Source: Microcystis aeruginosa Ma_SC_T_19800800_S464 (lineage in GTDB: Bacteria > Cyanobacteriota > Cyanobacteriia > Cyanobacteriales > Microcystaceae). From it: DNA of 64,000 bases. The stretch covers positions 1-64,000 of the forward strand of contig SFBL01000035.1 of the NCBI GenBank assembly GCA_007095785.1, given 5' to 3'. The position numbers and the translations under genes are program-made. The first letter of the stretch is position 1, and every line of letters starts with the position of its first letter. Of this stretch, positions 8,722-17,851 are shown piece by piece. The notes below the pieces were generated by a model. It was not told where the DNA came from and searched no databases. It saw nothing but the letters and a program-made list of their open reading frames with translations.

Positions 8722-9519
8722 TTAACCAAAACGACCGCTAACATAATCTCTAGTTGCTTCTTGACCGGGATTTTGAAAGATAACCTCGGTGCGATCATAT
8801 TCCACTAAATAACCCACTTTACCGCCTTTTGGGGTCGGTTCAGCATTATAAAAAGCCGTTAAATCAGAAACCCGCGACGCTTGTTGCATATTGTGGGTGA
8901 CAATAACTATAGTATATTGGGGTTTCAATTCGTGAATTAATTCCTCAATTTTTAGGGTAGAAATTGGATCGAGTGCCGCACAGGGTTCATCCATTAAAAC
9001 AACTTCTGGTTTAACCGCAATAGCACGAGCAATACATAATCTTTGTTGTTGTCCCCCGGATAAAGCTAAACCACTTTCTTTGAGTTTATCTTTAACATCA
9101 TCCCAGAGAACGGCTTTTTTTAAAGATTCCTCTACTAATTGATCCATATCACCAGTGTAACCATTTAAACGCGCCCCAAAAGCAATATTTTCATAGATAG
9201 ATTTGGGGAAAGGATTCGGTTTCTGAAACACCATACCAATACGACTGCGTAACCCGATAGGATTAACGGAATTACCATAAATATCTTGACCGCGAAAGGT
9301 AACTTTTCCCTCAATTTTGGCACTTTTAACCAGATCATTCATGCGATTAAAACAGCGCAGAACCGTACTTTTTCCGCAGCCAGAGGGGCCGATAAAAGCG
9401 ATCGCTTTTTTCTCAGGAATATCAAGGTTAACATCACGAACAGCGAGATTAGAACCATAGTAAACGTTTAAGTTTTTGGTTCTCAAAACCGCATCGGTAA
9501 CAACATCGGTATTATACAT
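8722..9519 (-). CDS. pstB: Phosphate ABC transporter ATP-binding protein PstB (cluster 2, second copy)
   Basis: Second of two tandem PstB genes that end cluster 2. Walker [10 protein letters not shown], signature LSGGQQQRL, Walker [14 protein letters not shown], switch His [14 protein letters not shown] and the terminal RDYVSGRFG are all intact, so this copy should be catalytic. The open frame extends to 9603, but that upstream stretch is encoded by heptamer repeat DNA; the ATG at 9519 (MYNTDVV) gives a normal 265-aa PstB. It follows the first PstB gene after a repeat-filled gap of about 160 nt. The two may be alternative or heterodimer-forming ATPases. Confidence 0.94.
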   Translation of the reverse strand: MYNTDVVTDAVLRTKNLNVYYGSNLAVRDVNLDIPEKKAIAFIGPSGCGKSTVLRCFNRMNDLVKSAKIEGKVTFRGQDIYGNSVNPIGLRSRIGMVFQKPNPFPKSIYENIAFGARLNGYTGDMDQLVEESLKKAVLWDDVKDKLKESGLALSGGQQQRLCIARAIAVKPEVVLMDEPCAALDPISTLKIEELIHELKPQYTIVIVTHNMQQASRVSDLTAFYNAEPTPKGGKVGYLVEYDRTEVIFQNPGQEATRDYVSGRFG

Positions 9520-9640
9520 AATCTTTAAAGTAAAAAGGAGATGGGTGTTTTTTTCAGTGACCAGTAAACAGTAATCAGTAATCAGTGAAAAGAAAACTCC
9601 CATCTTGCCACTTCATACTGTTCACTGAAAACTCACATCT

Positions 9641-9677
9641 GATAACTGATAACTGATAACTGATAACTGATAACTGA
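9641..9677. repeat. Heptamer repeat (GATAACT)5
   Basis: Five tandem heptamers end 2 bp before the stop codon of the upstream pstB (stop at 9679-9681). They fill most of the gap between the two tandem pstB genes. Confidence 0.88.
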
Positions 9678-9678
9678 T

Positions 9679-10482
9679 TTAGCCAAAACGTCCACTAACA
9701 TAATCTTTAGTTGCTTGTTCTTGAGGATCACCGAAGATTTTGTTAGTATGATCAAACTCGACTAGATAACCAATTTTGCCACCTTTATCGGTGGGTTCAG
9801 CGTTATAAAAAGCCGTTAAATCTGCTACTCTAGTAGCTTGTTGCATATTGTGAGTAACAATAATAATTGTATAACGTTCTTTTAACTCGTGCATTAATTC
9901 CTCAACTTTTAAAGTTGAAATTGGATCGAGTGCCGAACAGGGTTCATCCATTAATAATACTTCTGGTTGAGCGGCAATAGCGCGAGCAATACATAATCTT
10001 TGTTGTTGTCCCCCCGATAGGGAAAAACCGCTTTCTTTCAGTTTATCTTTTACTTCTTCCCAGAGAGCAGCCCGACGCAGGGACTTTTCTACTAATTCAT
10101 CCAAATCCCCTTTATAACCATTTAATCGCGCTCCGTAAACCACATTATCATAAATGGATTTGGGAAAAGGATTAGGGCGCTGGAACACCATACCAATGTA
10201 TTTTCTTACTTCCACAGGATCCACGTCTTGAGAGTAAATATCTTGGTTATGATAAAAAACTTTGCCGTCAATACGAAAACCGTGAATTAAATCATTGAGA
10301 CGATTAAAACACCTGAGAATGGTACTTTTTCCACAGCCAGAGGGTCCGATAAAAGCGGTGACTTTATTTTTGGGAATATCGATCGAAACGTCTCGTACTG
10401 CTCGATAATTACCATAGTAAATATCAGCCTTATCGACCTTTAAAACGGTTCCTGTAGAATGGGTGTTAGAGTTAGTTAGCAT
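9679..10482 (-). CDS. pstB: Phosphate ABC transporter ATP-binding protein PstB (cluster 2, first copy)
   Basis: PstB of 267 aa, closely similar to its tandem neighbour. Walker [10 protein letters not shown] near residue 44, LSGGQQQRL near 155, [25 protein letters not shown] and the terminal KDYVSGRFG are intact. The gene is separated from pstA by about 220 nt containing a MITE-like repeat (10583-10704). A Pst operon with two pstB genes is also known from the Pst1 locus of Synechocystis PCC 6803, so the arrangement is probably ancestral rather than a recent duplication. Confidence 0.95.
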   Translation of the reverse strand: MLTNSNTHSTGTVLKVDKADIYYGNYRAVRDVSIDIPKNKVTAFIGPSGCGKSTILRCFNRLNDLIHGFRIDGKVFYHNQDIYSQDVDPVEVRKYIGMVFQRPNPFPKSIYDNVVYGARLNGYKGDLDELVEKSLRRAALWEEVKDKLKESGFSLSGGQQQRLCIARAIAAQPEVLLMDEPCSALDPISTLKVEELMHELKERYTIIIVTHNMQQATRVADLTAFYNAEPTDKGGKIGYLVEFDHTNKIFGDPQEQATKDYVSGRFG

Positions 10483-10582
10483 AAATTATTTATTTCACTT
10501 GAATTTGGCTAATTGAGGAATTGGAAAGATAGGTGGACTTTTACTTAAATATCCCTTTTTCCTTTTCACTTTTTCCTTGACT

Positions 10583-10704
10583 TAAGTAGGGAGGCACAAT
10601 TATTTGTAGGATGGGTTAGCGGTAGCGTAACATGAGCGGGCGTTGGGTTTCATGCTTCAACCCAACCTACGTTCATCTTATATTTAATTCCACCCACCCA
10701 CTTA
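10583..10704. mobile_element. MITE-like element, copy A (terminal repeats TAAGTAGG / C(C)YACTTA)
   Basis: A non-coding 122-bp element begins TAAGTAGGGAGGCACAATTA and ends CCACCCACCCACTTA. Inside is a palindromic core GTAGGATGGGTT ... AACCCAACCTAC. The right end coincides with the stop codon of pstA (TAA at 10702-10704 on the minus strand). Other copies occur at 14270-14354, 14397-14481 and 48488-48610; 48488-48610 shares both ends with this one. No transposase is encoded. Confidence 0.8.
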
Positions 10705-11595
10705 ATAGGTTTTCTGGCGCGTGGCTAAACGGGATAAAATGTTAGCTACCAACACCAAAAGCACCAGAATTAAAGCACCTGCCCAAGCTAATTGCTGTTG
10801 GGGGGCAAAAGGGGCAGTAGCAAAGTTGAAAACTAAGACCGAAAGGGTGGCAATCGGTTCAAAGACACCCCGGGGCCAAAAGTTAGAGAATAATGCCGTA
10901 AAAATTAAGGAGGCGGTTTCCCCGGCTGCTCTAGCAATTGCTAAAGTCACACCGGTTAAAATAGCGGGAACAGCAGCAGGAAGGACGATTTTTAGGACAG
11001 TTTGGTAGTTATAGGCCCCTAAACCCATGGCCGCCCAGCGGATGTCTTGGGGAACGATTTTTAAAGCCTCATCGGTGGTTCTAATAATAGTCGGTAACAT
11101 TAACACCGCTAAACCGATCGAACCGGCCAGGGCAGAAAAGCCTAAAAGGGCTGTTCCTTCGCCAAATAACGGGGCAACTAACAAACCGTAGGCGAAAACC
11201 CCGACAATAATCGAAGGGACACCCGCTAAAACGTTGGTAGCAAAGCGCACACCCTGGGCAAGTTTGTTATCACCGCTAAATTCCGAGAGATAAACCGCCG
11301 CTAAAACGCCGATGGGAACTGCGATCGCTGTAGCGAGGGCAACGACGATAATTGTGCCTAAAATGGCATTAGCGATGCCTCCCCCTCCTAACCCCGGCGG
11401 TGGTGGTAATTTAGTAAAGAGATTAGCGTTTAAACGACCCACCCCTTGCACAAAAACGAAGCCTAGGACGGCAAAAAGGGGAATCACGGTGACAGCTAAA
11501 CATAAAGCCGAGAGAACGGTCATAATTGTCCCCAATAGCGATCGAGGACTACTCGTTTTCTTTTTGAGATTATTGCCTAAATTCGCACTATCCAT
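10702..11595 (-). CDS. pstA: Phosphate ABC transporter permease PstA (cluster 2)
   Basis: Membrane permease subunit, 297 aa, with about six hydrophobic segments starting near residue 22. PstA signatures are IGVLAAVYLSEFSGDNKLA near 98, ASEIVGVFAYGLLV-type segment near 130, the coupling loop DIRWAAMGLGAYNYQTVLKI near 180 and [19 protein letters not shown] near 222. It lies 321 nt downstream of pstC in a gap filled with heptamer repeats, unlike the tight pstC-pstA spacing of cluster 1. The stop codon is part of the terminal repeat of a MITE-like element, so the protein end may have been set by the insertion. Confidence 0.94.
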   Translation of the reverse strand: MDSANLGNNLKKKTSSPRSLLGTIMTVLSALCLAVTVIPLFAVLGFVFVQGVGRLNANLFTKLPPPPGLGGGGIANAILGTIIVVALATAIAVPIGVLAAVYLSEFSGDNKLAQGVRFATNVLAGVPSIIVGVFAYGLLVAPLFGEGTALLGFSALAGSIGLAVLMLPTIIRTTDEALKIVPQDIRWAAMGLGAYNYQTVLKIVLPAAVPAILTGVTLAIARAAGETASLIFTALFSNFWPRGVFEPIATLSVLVFNFATAPFAPQQQLAWAGALILVLLVLVANILSRLATRQKTY

Positions 11596-11916
11596 ATCAG
11601 TTATCAGTTATCAGTGAACAGTAATCAGTGATTAGTAAACAGTAAACAGTGAAAAGTGAAAAGACAGCAGTAAACTGCCATTTGATGATGATCACTTAAT
11701 ACATAGGCTTTTCTGGTTTCTGTGTGGAAACGAGGTCTATACTGATAGTTTTTTCCGCAAAATAGTCCTAAAAGTGTCGCCTAGTAAGCATTTCACGATT
11801 CCATAAGCAAAAATTATCAAACAAAGTCGAGAAGATCCATACATACTGATCACTCAAAACTTAAAACTTAAAACTCAAAACTGATAACTGATAACTGATA
11901 ACTGACGACCGACGGC
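11596..11916. other. Repeat-filled gap between pstC and pstA of cluster 2
   Basis: No gene is supported. The first 60 bp and the last 40 bp consist of variants of the CAGTTAT / GATAACT heptamer and CAGTAAACAGT-type repeats. The middle (about 11700-11830) shows no feature I recognise. Confidence 0.6.
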
Positions 11917-12876
11917 TTAATACTTAGCTTTGACGCGATTAACGATTAATTCTGCGAAGATATTGACTACTAGGGTCAAAACCAAGAGAACAAAACCCGC
12001 ATACATTAAAGCTGATACTTGCATTCCCGATGCTTCGGCGAATTGGTTAGCCAATAAGGAAGCGATCGTGTTAGCGGGGGCGAGAATAGAGGCACTAATG
12101 CGGTTAGAATTGCCGATAATCATCGTTACTGCCATGGTTTCCCCTAAAGCGCGCCCTAAAGCTAACATAATCCCCCCGACAATCCCGGAAAAAGCGGCAG
12201 GAATTAAGACTCGAAAAATCGTTTCCCAACGGGTGGCCCCCAAACCTAGGGAAGCTTGCCGCAAATCCGGCGGTAAAGCGGCCAAAGAGTCACGAGAGAT
12301 AGCGATAATAATCGGCAGGATCATAATTGCTAAAATAACCCCCGCCGGTAACATCCCCGGCCCCCCTAAAGGCGTGCTAAACAGAGGAATCCAACTAAAA
12401 TTAGCATTTAACCAGTTACCAAGGGGTCTGAGGATAGGAATCAATACAAAGATACCCCATAATCCGTAAACAACACTGGGAATAGCGGCCAAAAGTTGTA
12501 CGAGAAAAACCAAAATTGTCCGCGCATTTAAGGGAATAAAATCTTCGCTTAAAAAAATGGCTGAACCGATACCGAGGGGAACAGCAATCAGGAGGGCAAT
12601 CAGAGAACTAACGAGAGTTCCGTAGATAACCGGCAGAACTCCGAATTCTTCCCGACCGCGCACGGGATTCCAAGCGCTACTGGTCAAAAATCCCAGACCA
12701 AAGGTTTGAATCGCTGGTAAAGCCCGAATAAAAATAACTAGGGCAATTAGGAGCAAAATTACCCCAATAGCGATGGCAAAGGCGGTGGTTAATCCAACAA
12801 AGCCTTTATCGAGGATTTTTTCCGATTCTGGACGTTCTTTAAAAGTTGAGTCGGGCGAAACTGTGGGCGCACTCAT
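11917..12876 (-). CDS. pstC: Phosphate ABC transporter permease PstC (cluster 2)
   Basis: Membrane permease subunit, 319 aa, six predicted membrane segments. Signatures are VYGLWGIFVLIPILRPLG near residue 137, the coupling loop DLRQASLGLGATRWETIFRV near 206 and LGRALGETMAVTMIIGN near 240. It is clearly paralogous to PstC of cluster 1 but diverged throughout, so the two clusters are not a recent duplication. It follows pstS after 91 nt. Confidence 0.95.
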   Translation of the reverse strand: MSAPTVSPDSTFKERPESEKILDKGFVGLTTAFAIAIGVILLLIALVIFIRALPAIQTFGLGFLTSSAWNPVRGREEFGVLPVIYGTLVSSLIALLIAVPLGIGSAIFLSEDFIPLNARTILVFLVQLLAAIPSVVYGLWGIFVLIPILRPLGNWLNANFSWIPLFSTPLGGPGMLPAGVILAIMILPIIIAISRDSLAALPPDLRQASLGLGATRWETIFRVLIPAAFSGIVGGIMLALGRALGETMAVTMIIGNSNRISASILAPANTIASLLANQFAEASGMQVSALMYAGFVLLVLTLVVNIFAELIVNRVKAKY

Positions 12877-12967
12877 GATTAGGGTTTAAATCCAGCTAGT
12901 TTGCGGTAGCTAAGGTCGAAATTGGCCTTTCTACATTATTGTAACTTTGAATACATTTTTTCGGCGA

Positions 12968-14089
12968 CTAATCCACCTTGATCGTGTAATCAGGATAGAT
13001 GACATCGGCAGCGGCGGCTACTCGTTCCCGAACGTTTTTCGGTAGGGGAATATAACCAAGGGGAGCTGCTTGTTCTTGTCCTTGGTTAAGTCCAAATTCA
13101 ATCATCGCCTCCATTGCTAAAGCTTTTTGGGGATCGTTGTATTTTTTGTAAACCAACATCCAGGTATAGGTGACAATGGGATAGGAATTTTCCCCCGGCG
13201 GATCGACGATAAAAGCGCGTAAATTTTCAGGCAGTTCAACGTTAGCGAGGGTAGCAGCGGCGTTGGTTTCATCGGGAATGACAAATTTACCCGCCTGATT
13301 TTGCAGGGCGGCCATGGGCAGGTTATTATTTTTAGCGAAACCGTACTCAATATAACCGATCGAGCCTTGATTTTGTTGAATTAGGGCAGTTACACCCTCA
13401 TTGCCTCTACCACCGAGAAATTTACCTTTTTTGGTGGGCCATTGTACGGCTTTTCCTTCACCGATGCTTTTTTTCCATTCGGGACTAACGGCGCTTAAAA
13501 ACTTAGTAAAAACTCCCGTTGTTCCGCTACCGTCTGCCCGGTGAACTACGGTAATTTCTTGATCGGGTAGTTTTAAATCGGGGTTATCGGCGACAATTTT
13601 GGCATCGTTCCAACGGGTAATCGTGCCTAAAAAGATGCCTACATAGGCTTCCCTACTTAGTTTCAGCCCTTCTACTCCGGGCAAATTATAAGCCATAACG
13701 ATGCTTCCCGCCGTCATCGGTAGCAGTAAAACCCCGCGGCTAACTCTGGCCATATCTTCGTCACTCATGGCTACGTCGGAAGCGCCAAAATCGATCGTAC
13801 CTTGAATAAATTGTTCGACTCCCGCCCCGCTACCGGTAGATTGATAGTTAATTAGTAGTTTAGAAAATAGTTGATTGATGGTGACAAACCAGTTTTGATA
13901 TAGGGGTGCAGGAAAAGAAGCGCCCGCACCATTGAGGGCGACCTCTCCTTGTAGAGGAACTTGGGCGATCCTATTGCTTCCCTCTCCGCTAGTTCCTGCC
14001 GTATCGCCGCCACCACAAGCGGTTAAAGTCGCTGTTAAAGTCGCTATGGATAAGGCTGTTAGTAAATGGGTTCTGTTTTTGCTGGGCAT
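12968..14089 (-). CDS. pstS: Phosphate-binding lipoprotein PstS (cluster 2)
   Basis: Phosphate-binding protein of 373 aa. The N-terminal segment ends in the lipobox LTAC (Cys near residue 25) and a Gly/Ser-rich linker, so this PstS is probably lipid-anchored, whereas PstS of cluster 1 has a cleaved signal. The core shows LNGAGASFPAPLYQNWF near 52, GSGAGVEQF, DFGASDVAMS and RADGSGTTGVFTKFLS. It heads the operon pstS-pstC-pstA-pstB-pstB. A two-unit Pho-box-like sequence lies 58-76 bp upstream of the ATG. Confidence 0.95.
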   Translation of the reverse strand: MPSKNRTHLLTALSIATLTATLTACGGGDTAGTSGEGSNRIAQVPLQGEVALNGAGASFPAPLYQNWFVTINQLFSKLLINYQSTGSGAGVEQFIQGTIDFGASDVAMSDEDMARVSRGVLLLPMTAGSIVMAYNLPGVEGLKLSREAYVGIFLGTITRWNDAKIVADNPDLKLPDQEITVVHRADGSGTTGVFTKFLSAVSPEWKKSIGEGKAVQWPTKKGKFLGGRGNEGVTALIQQNQGSIGYIEYGFAKNNNLPMAALQNQAGKFVIPDETNAAATLANVELPENLRAFIVDPPGENSYPIVTYTWMLVYKKYNDPQKALAMEAMIEFGLNQGQEQAAPLGYIPLPKNVRERVAAAADVIYPDYTIKVD

Positions 14090-14146
14090 AGGATTAATTT
14101 TGAGCCGTAAACTGCCTTAAATCTTACGCTAAAAGTTACCACTGCT

Positions 14147-14165
14147 TGGTAAAGAATAGGTTAAG
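14147..14165 (-). promoter_or_regulatory. Pho-box-like repeat upstream of cluster 2 pstS
   Basis: On the minus strand CTTAACCT (identical to the Pho-box consensus unit) is followed after 3 bp by CTTTACCA, an 11-bp period. A weaker third unit, TTTATTCA, lies one period further upstream. It is a probable SphR binding site. Confidence 0.6.
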
Positions 14166-14231
14166 AAGTGAATAAAAAAACATAATGTATTGTCAAGAAA
14201 AGTTTTCTCGATAACTAGACAAAAATCTCAA

Positions 14232-14525
14232 CTTCTTTTACTATTTGTTTTGACTAAACATTAGTTTTAAGTAGGGAGGCACAATTATTTGTAGGATGGG
14301 TTAGCGGTAGCGTAACCCATGCGGGCGTTGGGTTTCATGCTTCAATCCAACCTACGTTCTTCTTTTACTATCTATTTTGACTAAACATTAGTTTTAAGTA
14401 GGGAGGCACAATTATTTGTAGGATGGGTTAGCGGTAGCGTAACCCATGCGGGCGTTGGGTTTCATGCTTCAACCCAACCTACGTTCTTCTTTTACTATTT
14501 ATTTTGACTAAACATTAGTTTTAAG
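14232..14525. repeat. Tandem duplication of a MITE-like core with its flank (127-bp unit)
   Basis: A 127-bp unit is present twice. It consists of a flank ending GACTAAACATTAGTTTTAAG, then GTAGGGAGGCACAATTATTT and the palindromic core GTAGGATGGGTT ... CAACCTAC. A third copy of the flank follows (about 14480-14525). GTAGGG starts at 14271 and 14398. The right arm of the element seen at 10583-10704 and 48488-48610 is missing. The region lies in the 637-bp gap between pstS and the second sphX; the rest of that gap shows no gene. Confidence 0.85.
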
Positions 14526-14726
14526 TCGCAGGTAAGGCCGCTAACTTTTCCAGTTTAGATTAGGTTTTTCTCTTTCCTTACCATTGTAGTGACGTAAAAA
14601 CAACAAAGAAAAGATTAAGGTTTTTAGTCATCATCCCTCAGCTTTTTTCTCCCCACTTCCCCACTTCCCCACTGATAACTGAAAAGTCTCCCCAATACCC
14701 GTTTTTACTTTCTCCTTTTTACACCT

Positions 14727-15761
14727 ATGCTAGAAATTTTTACTCAGCTATCTCGTCCGACCAAAGTAGTAGCAACCATACTAGGAACTGCCCTACTTTT
14801 ACCCGCTTGTGCCAATATTAATCCTCAAGACCTAAAACCAATTAAAATCGATGGTTCGAGTACCGTAGCACCAATTACCGACAAAGTTCTCGAAGATTTT
14901 AAAGCTAATACCCCTAACAAAGCTTTGGCTGATGTTAAAATTGACGCTAATATTTCAGGAACCGGCGGTGGTTTTAGAAAATTTTGTGCGGGAGAAACGG
15001 ATATTAATAATGCTTCTCGGCCAATTTCTATGGAAGAATTAAAAGAATGTGATGCTAATAAGGTAAGATTTATCGAACTACCGATCGCTTTTGATGCTTT
15101 AACCGTGGTAGTCAATCCCCAAAATAATTGGGTTGATGATATTTCCACCACAGAATTAAGAACTATTTGGGAACCAGCGGCCGAGAATAAAATCAAACGT
15201 TGGAATCAAATTAATCCCGCTTGGCCCGACCAACCGATTACCCTTCACGGGCCGGGTAAAGACTCAGGAACCTACGATTTTTTTAGTGAGGTAATTAACG
15301 GCAAAGATGCCAGTCGTGGGGATTTTAACTTTAGTGAAGATGACCAAGCTTTAGTTAATGCCGTCAGTCAAGATGCCAACGCTTTAGGCTATTTTGGTCA
15401 TGCTTACTATGAACAAAATCGGGACAAATTAAAAGCTTTGAAAGTTAACGGTATTGAACCAACTCGCACCAATGTCGAGGATAGTAAATATCAGCCTTTA
15501 TCTCGTCCTTTGTTTATTTATGTTAATGCCCAAAAAGCCCAAGAGAATCCCGCTTTAGAGAAATTTGTTAAATATTATCTCGATCGAGTTCCCAATTTAT
15601 TAGATAGTATTGGTTATATTCCCCTACCGGATGAGGCCTATCATTTGGCACGGGTACAGTTGCAAAAATTTGAGGTAGGAACGGTTTTTGATGGCCGACC
15701 TCAACCCAATTTAACCATCGGGGAATTACTTCGTAAACAAGCTCAATTTGAAGCGAAGTAA
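14727..15761 (+). CDS. sphX: SphX-like phosphate-binding lipoprotein 2
   Basis: Paralogue of 7639-8655 with the same architecture: hydrophobic N-terminus with lipobox LPAC (Cys near residue 28), IKIDGSSTVAPIT near 39, ISGTGGGFRKFCAGETDINNASRP (in two parts, 75-100), HGPGKDSGTYDFFSE near 175 and DANALGYFGHAYY near 222. The 344-aa length is normal. It is divergent from the cluster 2 pstS, as sphX 1 is from pstS 1, so each Pst operon has its own SphX. In Synechocystis PCC 6803 sphX adjoins the Pst operon that has two pstB genes. Confidence 0.9.
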   Translation: MLEIFTQLSRPTKVVATILGTALLLPACANINPQDLKPIKIDGSSTVAPITDKVLEDFKANTPNKALADVKIDANISGTGGGFRKFCAGETDINNASRPISMEELKECDANKVRFIELPIAFDALTVVVNPQNNWVDDISTTELRTIWEPAAENKIKRWNQINPAWPDQPITLHGPGKDSGTYDFFSEVINGKDASRGDFNFSEDDQALVNAVSQDANALGYFGHAYYEQNRDKLKALKVNGIEPTRTNVEDSKYQPLSRPLFIYVNAQKAQENPALEKFVKYYLDRVPNLLDSIGYIPLPDEAYHLARVQLQKFEVGTVFDGRPQPNLTIGELLRKQAQFEAK

Positions 15762-15860
15762 CGATTCCTATCTGAAAGGAAAATATATAAGGATTTTCCT
15801 ACTCCTATCTGCCCCCTACTATAGCAAGAGGTTTGCCAATTTCACCCAACAGAGATACAG

Positions 15861-15883
15861 AAAAAAGAGGGGATAAACCCCCC
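15861..15883 (-). terminator. Rho-independent terminator after nirA
   Basis: On the minus strand, 26 nt after the nirA stop, GGGGG-TTTAT-CCCC is followed by TCTTTTTTC. The stem is short but GC-pure and the T-run is good. Confidence 0.6.
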
Positions 15884-15909
15884 ATTCAGCGTATCGAGAA
15901 ACTTGTTAA

Positions 15910-17451
15910 TTAACCTTTCGGTGTCGCCCCAAATTGTTCGATGAGGATAGAAGTTAACACCGATTTTAAGTCTTCACAGGGAATTCCTTTTTGTACACAG
16001 CTGCCTAGGTGAGCATCTTTACCCACTTTACCCCCCATGTAGAGGTCAACTCCCTCCACGGTTTTGCCGTCTTTGCGCGCTTTTGTCCCCATCAAACCGA
16101 TATCGGCCACTTGGGGTTGTCCGCAGGAGTTAGGGCAACCAGTCCAATGGATCCGCACACCCCGGGGGATATTTAATTCGGCATCTAACTGACGAATCAA
16201 GTCCACAGCCTTATTTTTGGTTTCAATCAGGGCAAAATTGCAGAATTGCGCCCCCGTGCAAGAAACGAGCGCTCGTTGTAAAGGAGTGGGATTGGGGGTA
16301 AACTTAGCCAGTAAAGGCTCGGTTAAAAGAGTCGGCATATTTTCAGCCGCTATATTGGGAATAATCACGTTTTGTTCCACGGTTAAACGCAATTCTCCGC
16401 TGCCATACACTTCGGCAATCCGGGCTAAATCGAACATATCATCGGCAAATAGACGACCAACGGGAATACAAAGACCGACATAGCTCAATCCCTCCTGTTT
16501 TTGGGGGAAAACTCCTAAATGATCCCGTTTTTCCCAGTCGATTGCGTCTTTTTCGGCAGCCGTTGCCAAGGGATAACCTAAGTGATTAGCCACCCGCGTG
16601 CGGAATTCCTCGATTCCCCACTCATCAATTAACCACATTAAACGGGATTTTTGACGATTGGCGCGCAATCCATTGTCGCGGTAAACTTCTAAAATCCCTC
16701 GGCATAAATCCACCACTTCCTGATTCGGTCTCACCCAAACATTCATAGGAATTGCCGCTTCACAGCGTTTAGCCGAGAAAAAGCCACCTACCACGACATT
16801 AAAGCCTAATTCTCCCTCTTTATAGGCAGGAACAAAAGCAATATCGTTAATTTCCGCATGAACCGAGTTATCCCGTCCCCCCTCGATGGCAATATTAAAT
16901 TTGCGGGGCAGATTGCTAAATTGATAATTACCTTGACCGCAGTTGGTAATCATATCTTGGACTTTTTGGACTAATTCCCTGGTGTCAATTAATTCATCCG
17001 CGTCTAGTCCCGCCATGGGTGAACCGGTAATATTTCTGACATTATCCATGCCCGATTGTACCGAAGTCATGCCCACGGATTTTAGTCGTTGGAAAATATC
17101 AGGAATATCTTCGATACGAATACCGCGTAATTGTAGGTTCTGACGAGTAGTAATATCGGCATTGCCATCATCACCGTAACGCTGCACGATTTCCCCTAAA
17201 ACGCGCATTTGCTCACCGCTAATAATGCCGTTAGGAACACGCAAACGCATCATGAATTTGCCAGGAGTGACGGGACGATAAAAAACCCCCACCCATTTTA
17301 AGCGATATTCTAAATCGGTTTTATCCATCGCTTCCCAACCGATTTGGGCAAAATGATCCAGTTCATCTTTAATGGCTAATCCGTCTTTCTCGGCTTTAAA
17401 TTTCTCGAATTTATTGAGAGTTGTTCCATCTTTTTCAGGTGCTTGTACCAC
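15910..17451 (-). CDS. nirA: Ferredoxin-nitrite reductase
   Basis: Reduces nitrite to ammonium with six electrons from ferredoxin, in the cytosol, as the second step of nitrate assimilation. The 513-aa length matches cyanobacterial NirA. The first ferrodoxin-like domain contains RLRVPNGIISGEQMRVLG near residue 68 and DITTRQNLQLRGI near 98. The four [4Fe-4S]/siroheme Cys lie in SCTGAQFCNFALIETK near 400 and HWTGCPNSCGQPQVADIGLMG (in parts) near 440. Sulfite reductase shares the fold, but the N-terminal EKFKAEKDGLAIKDEL and the NLQLRGI form favour nitrite reductase. No nitrate transporter or narB is adjacent in this window. Confidence 0.92.
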   Translation of the reverse strand: MVQAPEKDGTTLNKFEKFKAEKDGLAIKDELDHFAQIGWEAMDKTDLEYRLKWVGVFYRPVTPGKFMMRLRVPNGIISGEQMRVLGEIVQRYGDDGNADITTRQNLQLRGIRIEDIPDIFQRLKSVGMTSVQSGMDNVRNITGSPMAGLDADELIDTRELVQKVQDMITNCGQGNYQFSNLPRKFNIAIEGGRDNSVHAEINDIAFVPAYKEGELGFNVVVGGFFSAKRCEAAIPMNVWVRPNQEVVDLCRGILEVYRDNGLRANRQKSRLMWLIDEWGIEEFRTRVANHLGYPLATAAEKDAIDWEKRDHLGVFPQKQEGLSYVGLCIPVGRLFADDMFDLARIAEVYGSGELRLTVEQNVIIPNIAAENMPTLLTEPLLAKFTPNPTPLQRALVSCTGAQFCNFALIETKNKAVDLIRQLDAELNIPRGVRIHWTGCPNSCGQPQVADIGLMGTKARKDGKTVEGVDLYMGGKVGKDAHLGSCVQKGIPCEDLKSVLTSILIEQFGATPKG

Positions 17452-17851
17452 GAATCTATCTCCTTACTGGTCTGTGGGTGCAATTGTTCTAGTTGGTGCG
17501 GGTTAGAAATGAAGAAATCGGGATTTAACAATAAGTATTATTTAAAATACCGTCGTCATTAGCAAAAATTTAGTAATTTACCTAGTCTCTATTTGTTATT
17601 TAATTCTTTTTAACTTGGGTAATTTTGTATTTTATGTAACAGAAATCCGCTAACCATCGTGTTTAGGCATTTATATCATGCAGTAAGTGCATTGAGGTGG
17701 GATGTGGGGTGTGGGGAGAATAAAGAAAGGCAATCTCCCGACTCCTGAATACTGGCTCCTGAATACTGACTCGGAGTCTCTTGCCCTTACCTAGCGGTTC
17801 AGGGGGGATTGTGTAAAAATAAGAGAAGATCGGTTTTTTTTTACTAAACCT
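17452..17851. other. 400-bp gap between nirA and the LON-domain gene
   Basis: The nirA promoter should lie here. I see no perfect NtcA site (GTA-N8-TAC); the nearest are GTA-N10-TAC at 17535-17550 and a one-mismatch GTATTTTATGTAAC at about 17626. Around 17700-17770 is repeat DNA (GGGATGTGGGG, CTCCTGAATACTGG copies). No gene is supported. Confidence 0.5.

Noticed and set aside
17535..17550. NtcA site upstream of nirA (GTA-N10-TAC)
   Set aside because: Spacing is 10 rather than 8 and no well-placed -10 box was seen; recorded only as a weak candidate.
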